From contig NC_062249.1 of assembly GCF_905475465.1 (NCBI RefSeq), positions 508,501-572,500 on the forward strand: a DNA stretch of 64,000 bases. Reading direction: 5' to 3'. Under the pieces are notes generated by a model. It saw only the letters and a list, made by a program, of their open reading frames with translations, had not been told where the DNA came from and searched no databases. Origin of the DNA: Pieris napi (Eukaryota > Arthropoda > Insecta > Lepidoptera > Pieridae). The translations under genes were made by a program, and so were the position numbers. Below are positions 9,749 through 22,400 of this stretch, piece by piece (within the stretch, counting starts at the first letter, position 1; the number at the start of each line of letters is the position of its first letter).

Positions 9749-11025
9749 ATAAACTAGTATAACGTAAACAGGCTAAATGTGGACACAAGTTAATTTCGAA
9801 GTCACCAGACGCACAAAAACGAGGCATTTTGTGAATGTGTAAGTGAATTGTAGTTGATCGACGCAAAGTTTTTAACTAAATTGTTGAACTAGAGAAAACA
9901 AAGTCAATTACGTAGCTCAATCATTACTTACGTTTCTGTTGATTTTTCTTAAAATATATGATTTAAAAATGTGCGGCAGAATGTGCGATTAGATTGTACC
10001 ATCCTAATATTTTTGTGCCATATTCTTGCAAATAAATTATTATGATTATTAAAAAGTAGGAATTAAATAATTCCCAATCGTACGTTCAAATTTCGGCTGT
10101 GCATTAACAGATATTATTGTTCGATTAACAGTTGTTATAGATATCATGACTTAAACACAAACGTTAACGATATTTATTTATGTATAGTATATATAAGTCC
10201 CAAAACAACACGTATGCTTAAAGATAAAAGAAAATATGACGTCATCATTGTTACACATATATATCAATTATATTAGAACATAAAATATATATGAGACAGG
10301 TACCAGACTCATCATACTTCCCTACTTCCCTAAACAGAGATAGGTATTGCAGAATTCAAATCTTAGCAGCCGATTTAAGGGCTAGCTCGTGGACCAATCT
10401 ACAAAACTTAGGTGTATTCAATTAAATAACTTTATCTTTGAGATACCGACCTAACCATTATCCACTAGTTAAACATTAACTGCATATTTGTCTTCAAGCG
10501 CAGGAACTAACTTTCAACATTTGTATACAATGTTCAAATTTATCGATATTGTTAACTGTAACTTCGATTCGCATTTATCAATTTTCCAATTAATTAACCA
10601 CAATTTAACGACACTACTTCACTTAATGGAATTAATTTTAATTGCACGATTCCCGCGCAGCTGACAAGACATTCGCGCGCAAATTTCGATGACAGTTGAC
10701 AGTTTTCATGATTGATGACGTTCGATTGTAAAGCCTAATAAAAAACCTTCGTGTTAAAATATCAATTTTTCATTTTGATTAATTCGACGTGGGTATTATT
10801 CGCTTTTTCATACACCTTAATGCAGGCTTAAAACCCGTTGCGATGCATTATCCTTTATAAATTATCTCGCATTTTATTTTTATCTTTAATCTCTGTGTCG
10901 TCTCGATTTATTATCGAATTGAAGAAATTTAATGTGACAGCACACTATATTCTTCCTTGCGAATGAGTCACGGAGACCATGCGTGTAACTGTTTAACTAT
11001 TCACCTCTTTCATTTATTCATATAG
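9749..11025. other. No recognised feature
   Basis: AT-rich sequence. No gene, RNA gene or repeat could be supported. Confidence 0.45.
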
Positions 11026-11027
11026 GT

Positions 11028-11195
11028 AACAATCTGTACACTTATGAACATCAAAAAATAAATAAATATGAAATTTTTCTAATTTTACATTTACTGCCAG
11101 TTCTCAAATCAAGGGCGTAGAACGGAAGAGAAGAACTGGCAATAAAATTTCAGCCACTCTTTTAATCGCCAAGTTTTTTGTTTTACACAATGTTT
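11028..11195 (-). mobile_element. LINE family C 3' end fragment
   Basis: Shares TTTATTCATATAGGTAA, TACACTTATGAAC, TTTACATTTACTGCCAGTT, CAAGGGCGTAGA and GAAGAACTGGCAA with copies at 27745 and 33905. In the 33905 copy the reverse strand ends in a (GAGTTT)n tail, which orients the family on the minus strand here. Confidence 0.7.
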
Positions 11196-11199
11196 GTAA

Positions 11200-12110
11200 G
11201 TATGTATGTGTAATGTAATGATAGCCTTTTACTTCAGTTACTTTTACACTTAAACACATTTATATTTCTATCTCATTCTTTTTAGGTATCTGTGTTCCCT
11301 TTTTTAGCAAAGGCCTCCTCCAAATCCCACCATTCCTGTCTACACTGTGCCACTCTATGCCATGTACCACCTGCTGTTTCCTTAATTTAGTCCATCCACC
11401 TTCTAAATAATTGTCTTCCTCTTTTACGTTTATTGTACCTTGTGCACCAGTATAGTACTTTTTTGTTTCACTTTTCTATACTTCCTGCCATGTGTCACGC
11501 CTATTTTCACTTAAGTTTTTTTTATTGTTACAACTCTAAGGTAGAAGACCTTAGTTGTTCTTCTTAATTATGTCTTCTTTATTGTATCCATTCTTTTTTA
11601 AGAAAGAAATCTCTTTATTATTCTGTTAACTGGTACACTGTGGTACGGTAGATACAGATGTCAAATGCAATTTATGAGAAAATGCATTCATGTTATAAAT
11701 CGACATTGTATCTGTTTGGTATTGATCAATCGGCGCAGGAGCATCGCTTTGATGCGAGAACTGACGGCGCGATCAAAGGCCCGTGCAACAACTTTTATAG
11801 ACTTTCCCTTAGGCTTGACATGTGCTTCTCGTCACGAATGACGGATCTCAATCAGATGAATTAAGGTATTTGCCGTTTAATTCGCTATACATAGAGATAA
11901 ACAGTATGATAAAAATATCAAATTTATTTAATTGCTCTAAGAATCTCTCCGCCATATGCGCCAAATGCTCACAGTTTTTTCACGTACGAACACGAATTAC
12001 CTGCATAATTGGCCATTGTTTCAGGTTTTAGCTAACTATGACACGAATTATGAGGATATTGATATTTTCCACCTCACCAAAGAGGATATTTGAAGAGGCG
12101 GGAAGACTTT
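11200..12110. other. No recognised feature
   Basis: Contains overlapping short open frames at 11658-12031 without recognisable motifs. No feature is supported. Confidence 0.4.
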
Positions 12111-12114
12111 GACT

Positions 12115-12285
12115 TTGTTTAGCGGTAACAATTTAGTTTTTTCTTTAAAATATTAAGTAATCATCGTCGTTTGTTTAATGTTATGTTGCTTTTTTCTTGT
12201 CTATTTACTTATGTTTTCTGTTTCATATGTTTTGTTTACCAATATAATCTGTTTTGGCATTGTATGTTAGCTGTAAGATAAACAA
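12115..12285 (+). repeat. Family F retroelement fragment
   Basis: TAACAATTTAGTTTTTTCTTTAAAATATTAAGT and the later AATCTGTTTTGGC-TTGTAT and GTTAGCTGTAA match the copy at 47081-47310, with small indels. A tail-like TTTCTAAATAAATAAAC lies farther on at 12603-12618 and may belong to another copy. Confidence 0.55.
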
Positions 12286-12989
12286 ATCAAAATGTCGTCA
12301 ATTGCTGCGCTATATAACCTTTAAAACTTCTCCATTAATGACAAGAAATCCCCCACAGCTCTCAGTTCCTATATTTCGTAACTACACTAAATATTTATTA
12401 TTTAATACTAGATTCCTCTCGCATCTCTATAAAAAAATGTCTTTACACTATCAGACATTTAATGTCACCAAATCAAGCCGATTTTAACACACATGCTTTA
12501 GTTACACGCACACACATCATCTCTCTATATATATTATTGTAACTGTAAACTTTTTGATTTAAAATTTAATTTTTTACTATAGTGAAGTGAGTTGTAAGGT
12601 TTTCTAAATAAATAAACAAACAAATTTGATTATGAATTCATTATGAAAACCTTTATACAATTTATTATTACGTTGACGGGTTTAGCACAAACGTGCCTAT
12701 AAAGATACTTTATCAACTTGGTTATTTAAATCTGTAGCACCGAGTATGTAATATAATTAATGGTTACCCAGCAAAGCTGTAAGCTGTTTCATGCTTACGC
12801 GTAAAGATAATCCTAAATCCACTTCAGCGGATTTCACTGCGGTTAACGGACTCTTGATCTTGATAGGAAATGTTTCTACTACAGGCTTTGTGTTTCTCTC
12901 TTTAAGATGCGAAAAAGGGTACCTAGTGTTAAATATTTCATGTGTTGAATGAATTATAGTCCCTATCTTTAATATATAATATATCTTTA

Positions 12990-13285
12990 TTGGACTGGAC
13001 TGGACCTACTGGAAAGAGATGTATAGGACGACATAGGAAAAGATGGACAGATGACATTATAGAACTAGAGGGGGAAAACTAGATGAATGTTGCTCAAGAC
13101 AAAGAGAAATGGAAAAATATGGAGAAGGCATTTACCCTTAAAGGGGCCATACAAAAACTCGACCACTAAAAGATAAAAGATAAATCGAACTTTTGTTTAA
13201 AATTCATACTTACTAATAATAATATCAATGAATGTAAACTAACCAATTGTTGTATGGATTAATAAAGCTTTAATAATAATAATTA
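12990..13285 (+). mobile_element. LINE family G 3' end (RTE-like protein C-terminus)
   Basis: The forward strand reads a basic segment with RHRKRWTDDI, then NWMNVAQDKEKWK, then EKAFTLKGP and a stop. This is the usual C-terminus of lepidopteran RTE-like LINE proteins. A (TAA)n tail follows at 13268-13282. Only the last 60 or so codons are present, so this is a 5'-truncated copy. Confidence 0.7.
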
Positions 13286-13789
13286 TATATTTTACTTAAA
13301 TTTTCAAACATATTTTGTTTGTGTACCCAATGTATATTTATGTTGCCCTAGGTTTGGTTATACACCAAATGTTTATAACGCATCGTAAATATAAAGGCAA
13401 ACAATTAAAAATTAAGATCATCTCAATTTGTTAAGCATACTGGAAAGGCAAGTATCAATAATTCAGTTTTATTACATTTTATTAGCGTTTCCTAACTTGG
13501 CTTGGAAATAAAATAAATTATACGGAGAGAGATTTATTGGTGTTGATATTTGAATTATTGTATTGCAAGATATTTCTGCAAATTAGTTAATGTTCTGAGA
13601 GAAATCAATTGTAATGTGTTATAAATAACGTCTTTTATTGAATCTTGAATTAAACTTGTATAGTTTTTTATCCTAAATAATAATTTAGTCCATAAGTTCT
13701 TTTTGTATTGTTCTTCAAATGCTTCATGTGTCGCCTTCCTTGGTGATACTTTTCAAAACTTTCGGCGTCGGTTTTCAAAGAAATAATCA

Positions 13790-14062
13790 CGGCTTGTTAG
13801 GACAGCCCTTTTATAATATAGGGGGGAAAACGAGCCTACAGGACTCCCATTTTAGTGGGCGCGTTGCCGGCTTTTGAGGGAGGAGTGGGCTCTTTTTTTG
13901 AAACAGTTGGTGTTTGTATCTCCCAGGTAAGTCACTCACCAGGAGTAGATTCCACAGTGCGCTAGTTCGTAAATGAAAATGTTTTGTGAAGTACGTGGAA
14001 AACGTCTTCTCATACTTGCTACATTGATACACACACATTAGTAGACTGGACACTCTGGACAC
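13790..14062 (-). mobile_element. LINE family D 3' end
   Basis: Shares CCATTTTAGTGGG-CGTTGCC, CTCCCAGG-AAG, CACC-GGAGT-GATTCCACAGT and CGCTA-TTCGTAAA with the copy at 47855-48130. The reverse strand reads a short basic C-terminal segment (SALWNLLLVSDLPG and on) and then a short 3' end. It is a second Jockey-like family, different from the one at 19490. Confidence 0.6.
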
Positions 14063-14404
14063 ATACTGGATGTTTACAGAGTAGATTATTGGTTTTATAA
14101 GAGGCTTTTACGGTGACTTTTTATAAATGCACAATAAACATAACCAGGCTATCAAATTATTGTGTCTACCGTATATTCACATTTTTGTATAGATTAAACT
14201 AAATATAGGGTGAAATTTAAACCCGAATGGGGAAGTTTTTGGGCTTTAATATGAAATTACAGACTTTGTAGGTTAATTAGTTATTAAAATCTTGAATACA
14301 ATTATGTGTAATTTCAATCCCTTTGTTTATAAATTTAAAAAAAATTAGTTGAATAGTACACAAAAGTGTTTGAAACGATGAATGCTTGTTTCAATTAATT
14401 CGTT

Positions 14405-14615
14405 CTAATCTAATTGGTTCGGAAATTTTTCTATGGGCAGCTGGTTCCACATTGTGTGGGCGGCAAAAAAAGCGCTGACTTGTGGAACGACGGACATCGA
14501 GGTGATACGGGCGGAAGTTCATATTCTGTCAATTGATGTCCGATGATGTAACTCTGCTGCAGGTATTAATCCGAATAAGTCGTCCGAATCTCTCCATGAT
14601 AAATGCGGTAGAAGT
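14405..14615 (-). mobile_element. LINE 3' fragment (same family as 19490-22835)
   Basis: Reverse-strand match to the region before the end of the big LINE: AATTGGTTCGGAAA, GGCAGCTGGTTCCACAT, GTGGAACG-CGGACATCGAGGTGATACGGG, GATGATG-AACTC-GCTGCAGGTATTAATCCGAA and ATGATAAATGCGGTAGAAG. Both ends are truncated. Confidence 0.85.
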
Positions 14616-14799
14616 TTGCTCGATTTATTAATTATTAATTAATATTATTGTCCATTATGTCTAGTAGTACATACTTCCTCTAAGTACGTATTTGTAGGTT
14701 AGGCCATTGTAAAGCGTACATCTATGCGTTATGTTCTTTAATAAAAATTTTAACAATGACACAAGACGTCATTCACTATAATGACGTGTGACGTTCCAG

Positions 14800-14880
14800 C
14801 AAAAAGGGCTTCACAGACTATCGCAGCAATTTATCGCGACTTTATCGCGTGACAAATCTGTCTGAAGCCGCCGAGTTTTA
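14800..14880. repeat. Small inverted repeat (possible MITE)
   Basis: GGCTTCACAGAC near 14807 pairs with GTCTGAAGCC near 14859, leaving two bases unpaired. Between them TTATCGCGACTTTATCGCG is itself partly palindromic. It may be a MITE end or a hairpin. No target duplication was seen. Confidence 0.35.
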
Positions 14881-15294
14881 CGATAAATTTTTGTGTTATT
14901 TGACACTTTCGTTTGGAAGCGTGTCGTTTATTTTTGTATGCAATGCTCCAATGACGCTGTAAATAAGCTGCTGTATTATGGTAAGTACGAAATAAAATTC
15001 GTGTTAAACATGGTGTAGCGAGATGAACATATTTTTGAATATAATAAAAATTGTAACCGTTGCAGTTATTTTATTATTGACGAGCGATGCGCTGCGGTTT
15101 CACCCGCCTTAGATCCGGAGCGTTCAAACAAATAAAGTGAGACAGACTCTCAAATAAATATTTGCAACACTTATTAACACTTCACTCCTATATCTCTTAA
15201 GAGTATTATACTGGTAAAAGAAGGTTTCAAAATTGGTTTAGTACTTTATTTATTACAACTAACAAATCAAATCTTTCTCTTCTTCGTCTTCATT

Positions 15295-15575
15295 ACTGAA
15301 GGTCTTGCTTGTCTTGAAAAGCCCCAACCGATACGTCGACTTGCTGCCTCCACACCACTATATCCTTAGCTTGTCTTAGGGCATTGAGACCCATTGTAGG
15401 TAGTCTTTATTTGGTCAGACCAATGGGTAGGTGATAGACCCCAACTTCTCCTACCATCACTTCCCTACCATTACCAGTTTGTCGAGACTATCCGGTGCTC
15501 TATGACCAAAGTAGCTAAGCACCTGTTTGTAAATGATAGTTGGCAGTCTGGTGGTGATCTTTAGCTGGTTGAGAA
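15295..15575 (-). mobile_element. LINE family E fragment (RT protein C-terminus)
   Basis: Shares TTACTGAAGGTC-TGCTTGTCTTGAAAAGCC, GATACGTCGACTTGCTGCC, GGGCATTGAGACCCATTGTAG, GTCTTTATTTGGTCAGACC and CAAAGTAGCTAAGCACC with 46970-47460 and, in reverse, with 39590-39940. The plus-strand copy at 39590 shows this is the end of a non-LTR reverse transcriptase protein. Confidence 0.7.
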
Positions 15576-16157
15576 TTAACTTTTTGGTTCTTTTTGCAGT
15601 CCATGGTATACACAACATTCTCCTCCAACACCACATCTCGAATGCTTTTATCTTTCGTCAGTCCGCTGCACGAATTGACCAGGACTCTGATCCGTTCAAA
15701 AATATGGAATATACCAAAGTTCTGATGAACCTCCTGGTATCACAGGAGCTTAAGCCTATTTTCTCATCAATATTTTATAAATTTACAGTTTATTTAAAAT
15801 CTATTTCCCTGCTTTGTATTTCTAAACCTAACAAAACAGTTGCTGATATTAATAATTCATTTTAAAGCTATATTCCCAACCACAAAATAAAGTGTTCTTG
15901 ATTATACTTAATGCTGTTGTGAAAACTAATAATGACTGTCACTCATGCTTTGATTACGGTGATTGTGGTCTCATGAGAAACAAACACGCATTATTGTAAC
16001 TGTAGCTGGTTAAATTAACCGAGACGTTAACTTGAATCTCATTTTGACAATAATTTGCTGGACTTTTGATTTTATAAAGAAAACATTGTCTTCGGTTCAA
16101 AGATACTTTTTTTCTCAAAGTTATTACCTTCACTTAGTGAGAAATTTTAGAGGTTAG

Positions 16158-16460
16158 TAATGCCGCCGCCCATCGGCACTCTCAATGCCAGTGGGCTCGC
16201 GAGTGCGTTGCCGGCTTTTTTCGGAATTGGTACGCTCTTTTCTTGAAGGACCCTAAGTCGAATTGGTTCGGAGATACTTCTGTGGGCTGCTGGTTCCACA
16301 TAGTGTTAGTGCGCGGCAAAACTGCCTTTAGTCAGTTGTGGAATATCAACGGGTGGAATTTCGTATGGACGTCGACGATGATGAAGTTATTCATCCGAAC
16401 AACTCCTCTGAACACTTTCCACGGTAAATGCGGAAGAAGATGCAGATCTGTATCTCGATC
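16158..16460 (-). mobile_element. LINE 3' fragment (same family as 19490-22835)
   Basis: Reverse-strand match from the 3' end inward: GCCGCCGCCCAT, CACTCTCAATGCCAG, GGGCTCGCGAGTGCGTTGCCGGC, TACGCTCTTTTCTTGAAGGACCCTAAGTCG, CTGGTTCCACATAGTG and CATCCGAACAACTCCTCTGAACAC. It is better preserved than most fragments here but lacks the poly(A) tail. Confidence 0.9.
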
Positions 16461-16809
16461 TCACGACGAAGCATTGTTCTCTTATATACTTTTTTGTCTT
16501 TACTCGTCCGTTGAAAACAAAACACTACTACCATATCGTGAGGTATTCCGGTGTCCTGTGTGTACTCATTTTAATTTTAATCCGCCCTAATATAAACGCA
16601 TATGTCGCGCGTATTAATTTGTCTTCCTGTCATCTGTGTGCGGAACAAGCCACTAGCAGTAGCGGTATAATCTTAAAGAATATGTAGCGTATTAAAATAA
16701 TCGAGAATTGAAGGTTAAAGATAAATTAGAAGATGCGAGAATGTTATATTACATTTCTTCCTCCATGTCTAACGCACATAAGACAAGCCTGTGAACAAAA
16801 TAAGAAAAG

Positions 16810-17200
16810 CATATCTTCTTCTTCAGTCGCACTCTTCATTTATGAAGGTTGTGTCAGTGGCACCGCACAACTTCCTCCACTCTCCCCTGTCTTCGGCTAG
16901 CCTCTGCGTCAGGGTGATGGTAAGACTCGTAATGGCATTTACTTCATCGGTCCAGAGAGAGGGGATCTGCCTCGAGGTCTGGTGCCCTCCACTCTGCCAG
17001 TCACGATGATGTTTTATAGGCTTTCTGGATATCTGCTTGTTACGTGTCCAAAAAAACTCAGGATGCGGTGGTCAAAAAGTGTCGAAAGAGGATTTTTTAC
17101 TTGTAACCGTTTTAGTATGGATATGTCTGTTTCCTTAGCTGTCCAGGGAATCCTTAGCATTCGCCAACACAACATTTCCAGAGCATCAATATTTCTCAAA
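16810..17200 (-). mobile_element. LINE family E fragment (RT protein C-terminus)
   Basis: The reverse strand encodes RNIDALEMLCWRMLRIPWTA, then ETDISILKRLQVKNPLST, then ILSFFGHV. This is the characteristic segment after the reverse transcriptase domain in RTE-like LINEs (EM-CWRRMLRIPWT...FFGH). The remainder toward 16810 is frame-broken. Confidence 0.75.
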
Positions 17201-17459
17201 TAATATTCAAAGGAGTATTTATTATCTGCGGAAAAGTATTAATTGCGTGATAGTTTAGAACTAGATATAACCCAGTCGGTTTCAATGTATTTAGAGATTC
17301 GGTTTAAGATTTATAAACCTTCTGAGATGATGCAAAGCCGGCACTTTTGGGGAAGCTCCATGTACACCAGGCACTAAACACGAAAACGTTTAAAGTATTA
17401 AAATAACTAATCCTTAAACAAATCCTTTATTGAAAAGTAGTACTAATACAATAAAATAT

Positions 17460-17830
17460 CGCCGCCATTAGTGGAGGCGGGCGGGTCCTTATTCAATAAC
17501 ATTCAATTAAGTCTTCCCTATAATTATTACCAACGCGTATACCGCGTCCCTGATTATATCTACCTGGATGTGATTCAATTATTATATTTAATTTGTCATT
17601 TTACAAATATATCTGTGTCTTGTCTAAGCCACAGAAGGCTGTCTGCCATGCCTTTCAAACAATTTTAGTGTGTCAAAAGGCTCACAGTTATTAAACAGAT
17701 AATTCATACACCATGTACCACGGAATAATTGCAAAGTAGATACCCACAACACAGGGGCTAGTGTGGGGCCTAGTGATAGATGAATTTTGTCACACCATAT
17801 TTCTGACATGAATAAAGTATTTATTATTGT
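17460..17830 (+). mobile_element. Probable LINE 3' end
   Basis: Contains ACCCACAACACAGGGGCTAG followed by TGTGGGGCC, then TGAATAAAGTATTTATTATTG. A related block in the opposite orientation, CCCCCACACTAGGATTCCCT followed by GTGTTGTGGG, is at 62010-62041. The AATAAA and ATT-rich end suggests a retroelement 3' terminus read on the + strand. The family is not assigned. Confidence 0.45.
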
Positions 17831-18148
17831 TATTAGTCTTTAAAATGGACACTCACACACTTAAACACATCACATATTCCGACACACACTTCAACCAACA
17901 AATTATTATTAATAAATTGTGCTCAGTACATTATGTTCTTCGTACTATTGTTTTAAAAAACCAACAGAAAGACGTTGATTAGTTGACTGAAGAAAGATTA
18001 AAAAACTGTTGAATTAATAAATATAAAAGAACCGTATCTTATAAATGTTTATGAATTTTTTATCTAGTCGCTTCCAGTAAATATAGCTCGGTGCAACCAC
18101 AGCTCATAACAAATCGTTGTGTCATGTTTTCTGTAATAGTGTTATCTG

Positions 18149-18235
18149 TGAGCCGAGATCCTGTCGTGATAGTTAGGGTCATTACTTTTTATACATCCTA
18201 CCTGGGTTCGACTCCCAGATATATGGCATCTTTAA
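18149..18235 (+). repeat. tRNA-like SINE head remnant
   Basis: GTGAGCCGAGAT opens a segment with spacing and a GGGTTCGACTCCCAG box B (near 18202-18216) as in a tRNA-derived SINE different from the main family. The acceptor stem does not pair, so it is not a tRNA gene. Confidence 0.45.
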
Positions 18236-18379
18236 GAATTTTATTAGAGTTCCTAATTATTTCAGACATGATATTTAAAATCCATTTACCTATGTATTTA
18301 AGATATGATTACAGTTACGTGAAGGTTTTTGAGTTACCAAACCGGATTTTTTTAAACATTAAAAAATAATTTAAAAAAA

Positions 18380-18408
18380 GGGTGCGTGTACTTGCTGTAC
18401 ACCCACCC
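18380..18408. repeat. 29-base hairpin
   Basis: GGGTG-C-GTGTAC, loop TTGCT, GTACAC-C-CACCC: eleven base pairs with one C-C mismatch. It lies directly before the first of two related palindromic blocks (18413 and 18722). Function is unknown. Confidence 0.6.
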
Positions 18409-18412
18409 TACC

Positions 18413-18765
18413 TTGCGCGTAAGAAGTTATACTTCTTTGGCATTATTAACAATAGTTTTTGATTGCATGCAAATAATTAATTACAATTAAATAATCAAAG
18501 ACTGGAAATGGAGTCATTATAGTCAATAAAGTTCAGTTTACATTTGAAAAATTAAATAAATAAATATTTATTATTCTCTTGTAACATAAATTCTATAATA
18601 ATTCGAATGTTATTTTTAAATTATGTCCAATGCCGTAGCATCTTCCGTGGGCAACTTCATTCTGTTAATTTTGTGTCACGGTGCGCGCGTATCGTTAAAT
18701 TTCACTCTCATAAATTTTTCATAACGCGCGTAAAGAAGTATAACTTCAAAAAGTTGCAATGATAA
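18413..18765. repeat. Dispersed repeat with related palindromic end blocks
   Basis: GCGCGTAAGAAGTTATACTTC (from 18415) and GCGCGTAAAGAAGTATAACTTC (from 18724) are similar direct copies about 310 bp apart. The AAGAAG-TTATA-CTTCTT core is itself palindromic. The enclosed 18620-18720 segment (CCGTAGCATCTTCCGTGGGC and on) looks like part of the same dispersed element, but I cannot name it. Confidence 0.4.
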
Positions 18766-18769
18766 ATAT

Positions 18770-19489
18770 ATTACATGACTAGCTGTGCTCTGGGGTTCTA
18801 CCCTAATTAATTTGGTCGCAGTGTTTTAGTAGATATTGAAGTCTTTTTTAAAAGTGTAGTAGGATCACTTTGCTTTATTGTCAATAGATTCCGCAGCGAT
18901 TTAAGAATTTTTATTTGTATTTTTCACACCTTGTTACACTATTGTAATTTTATACCAAACCCTAACTTTTTTAAATATTCTATAGCTTATGTTCACCAGG
19001 AATAAAGTAGGGTTTTAATTGTGAAATAAGTCAGTGGGTGTAGTTTTGGAGCCTATTCAATACAAAAATATATTTTTGAACAAACTATCAAATGGTTCGT
19101 CTTTATAATATTAGTGTAGAAATACTACGAAACGAAACACCGCCAGGAATCAAGCCCAAATTCTCCAGGTTTAACTAAATTAACCAAACCCTGACCAACG
19201 AATGTTATTACCACACATATATGTTAACACATTATTTTGTAAAGAAATATTCATTACCCTTGCTTCAGCGTCTAGTTGTTACATATAGTAGTACCTAGTT
19301 TTATAATTGTAAACATAAGCGAAAGATAAATGTATCGTGCTGCAAACCAATAATTTAAATCGTTTAAAATCACTTATCGAGTTTGCCCGCCATACAGTTT
19401 AATTGGCTGATATCTGATCGTCAGTTTTTTATTACGTATCGAAAACCGTGTTGTTTTTAAACTGTAATTCGAGTCCTGAGAACTTATTA
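18770..19489. other. No recognised feature
   Basis: AT-rich sequence before LINE copy A. No gene or repeat is supported. Confidence 0.4.
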
Positions 19490-22400
19490 TTCTTAGTGGG
19501 AGTGCCATGCTGTTGCCTTCGGGCTTCAGCCAAATGGGCAGGCACGACCGGGGCAGTACCACTGTCTCTCAGAAAACCGGCGTGAAGTGATGCAATAGGC
19601 TCGCCTTATTGTACTCGCGTTTCGTGCGGTGAGAGAGACTCCCGGAGCCCATCCCCCCCTCCCCCATATGTAATATGAAGGTGCAGAAAAAAGAGAATCT
19701 ACCCCAGGGGGGTACCACACGCGCTCGCGTTGGAGAATCCCCCTCTGGGCGTCCAACACCGGGACACGGAGCACCCGGTGGTGGACGCACAGGCTGCCCT
19801 TCGTATTCTGGGGGGGGCAATTCTGCGCTCAACAACAGAAACAGTTATCGTTCTCGGGGCAAACGGAGCAATTCAACGCTCGCCGTGGACTTCACGAATG
19901 TTAGGGGGCTCAATTCCAATATCAACGCAGTCCACTACCATTTGGAGACTGCGAAGCCGGCCTTGCTCTTTCTTACCGAGACTCAGATTTCCTCCCCGGC
20001 TGATACTTCCTACCTCTCCTACCCGGGGTACAAATTGGAACATTCATTTGTACCACGGGCGGGAGTTTGCGTGTACGTCAGAGAGGATATCTGTTCTCGT
20101 CGCCTCGGGACGCTTGAAGGAAGGGACCTATCTAACCTCTGGCTGCGCGTAGACTGCGATGACCATCCGCGATTCTACGCATGCCTGTATAGGTCCCATA
20201 GCGGAAATACCGAAACTGACCGACTCATTGAGCACATCCAAATGGCTGCAGATTCCCTGCTCGAAAGGGTTCCTACCGCTGAAATCGTGATACTTGGCGA
20301 TTTTAACGCCCACCATGCCGATTGGCTCGGCTCTGAAACCACCGATCACGCGGGAAGATCCTTTCACGACTTTGCTTTAGCCTACGACCTGACACAAATG
20401 GTCCCTGCGATTACGCGAATACCAGATGTGGATGGTCATAAACCCTCTTTGTTGGACCTTCTGCTGACTTCACATCCGGAGAATTATCAAGTCTCTGTTG
20501 ACCCGCCATTGGGTTCATCAGATCATTGTGTGGTCCGGAGTACTGTGCCATCTACGCGCCCTTCACGGCCCCGCTTTATGGGTTGTCGCCGTATCTGGCA
20601 CTACAAGTCAGCAGATTGGGACGGGATGCGGTCTTTCTTTGCGTCCTACCCTTGGGGGCCTATGTGCTTTTCGCCGGAAGCTCCAGATTCCGTCGCCGCC
20701 TCTGTCGCCGAAGTGGTTCTGCAGGGCATGGAACTCTTTATTCCATTTTCTGCGGTGCCGATCGGTGGCAAGTCTCAGCCCTGGTTTAAACGTTCTTGCA
20801 AGGCGGCCTCACGTCGAAAGCGAGAATGCTTTAAGGCATGGGCGGAAGTGGCGAAATCTCGTGATGCCAATACCAGCGAACTCAAAACAGCATATAACTC
20901 AGCCTCCAGGTCCTTCAAACGGGAAATCACTAAGGCAAAGTCAGAGCACATTGCCAGTTTGGCGAGAGATTGGCCCAACTCCCTTCAGGGACTCGAGCCT
21001 TCTGGTCTCTCGCCAAAGCTGTCCAAGGGAATTTTTGTCAGCCCGCCATTCCGCCACTGCACAGGGAGGATGACTCTCTGGCCCACACTGCGAAGGAGAA
21101 GGCCGACCTTTTGGGCTGTCTCTTCGCGTCCAACTCGACTTTGGATGACAGAGGGAGATCACCACCGACCATTTCGCGGTGTGATTCTTCGATGCCGGAA
21201 ATCACATTCCAGCAACGTGCCGTGCGCAAAGCACTATCTTCCTTGGACATTCATAAGTCGAGCGGGCCGGATGGTATCCCCCCAATTGTGCTCCTGAGTT
21301 GGCTCCGGTCTTAACGCGCCTTTTCCGGTACCTGTACTTGCTCGGCACTGTCCCGAAGTGCTGGAAGACCGCTTCGATACATCCGAGTCCAAAAAAGGCG
21401 ATCGCTCTGATCCGTCCAACTATCGCCCAATAGCTATAACCTCCTTGTTCTCCAAAATAATGGAAACCATTATTAATAGCCAGCTCTTGAGGTATCTAGA
21501 GAGCCACCAGTTGATTAGCGATTCTCAGTACGGCTTTCGTCGTGGTCGCTCGGCTGGTGACCTCCTTGTATACCTTACACATAGGTGGGCAGAGGCAATT
21601 GAGTCCAAGGGGGAGGCGCTGGCGGTAAGTTTGGACATAGCGAAAGCCTTCGATCGGGTGTGGCACAGAGCACTGCTCTCGAAGCTTCCAGCCTATGGGC
21701 TACCCGAGAAATTATGCGATTGGATCTCCAGCTTTCTGGCCGATCGGAGCATCAAGGTCGTCATCGACGGAGCATGTTCCGACCTTAAACCCGTGAACGC
21801 TGGGGTCCCACAAGGCTGTGTTCTATCCCCGACCCTGTTTCTTCTGCATATCAATGATATGTTGCAACTTAGCAACATTCATTGCTATGCGGATGACAGC
21901 ACTGGGGATACTTTTTACACTGGCCGGGCAGGTATTTCTCGGGCAGTTGTCGATGAGTACCGGAACAAACTTGTGTCTGAAGTCGAAACTCTACTACGTG
22001 GAGTCTCAGACTGGGGCAGACTAAACCTAGTCCAATTTAACCCCAAGAAGACACAAGTTTGCGCGTTTTCCGCTAAAAAAACACCCTTTGACGCCACTCC
22101 TCTTTTCGAAAACACTCTTCTTAAAGCCACAGCCAGCATTGGAATACTTGGCGTTGACATATCGAACGACGTTCAGTTTCGCGGTCACTTGGAGGGAAAG
22201 GCTAAATTAGCCTCCAAAAAGCTTGGTGTGCTCAGCAAGGCGAGGCGGTACTTCACTCCGGGCCACCGCATGCAACTATATAAAGCGCAAATTCGGCCCC
22301 ACATGGAGTACTGCTCTCACCTCTGGGCGGGGGCTCCCCAGTACCAGCTCCTTCCACTTGACCGTATACAACGCAGAGCGGTTCGAATCGTCGACGACCA

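Noticed and set aside
15533..15865. 110-codon ORF as a gene
   Set aside because: It starts inside a family E LINE fragment on the wrong strand and reads through AT-rich sequence. No domain is recognisable.
16243..16590. 115-codon ORF as a gene
   Set aside because: It is the antisense shadow of a minus-strand LINE 3' fragment.
20498..21073. Long overlapping ORFs in other frames of both LINE copies
   Set aside because: They mirror each other between copies A and B only because the underlying LINE is the same. They carry no domain, while the main frame carries all enzyme motifs.
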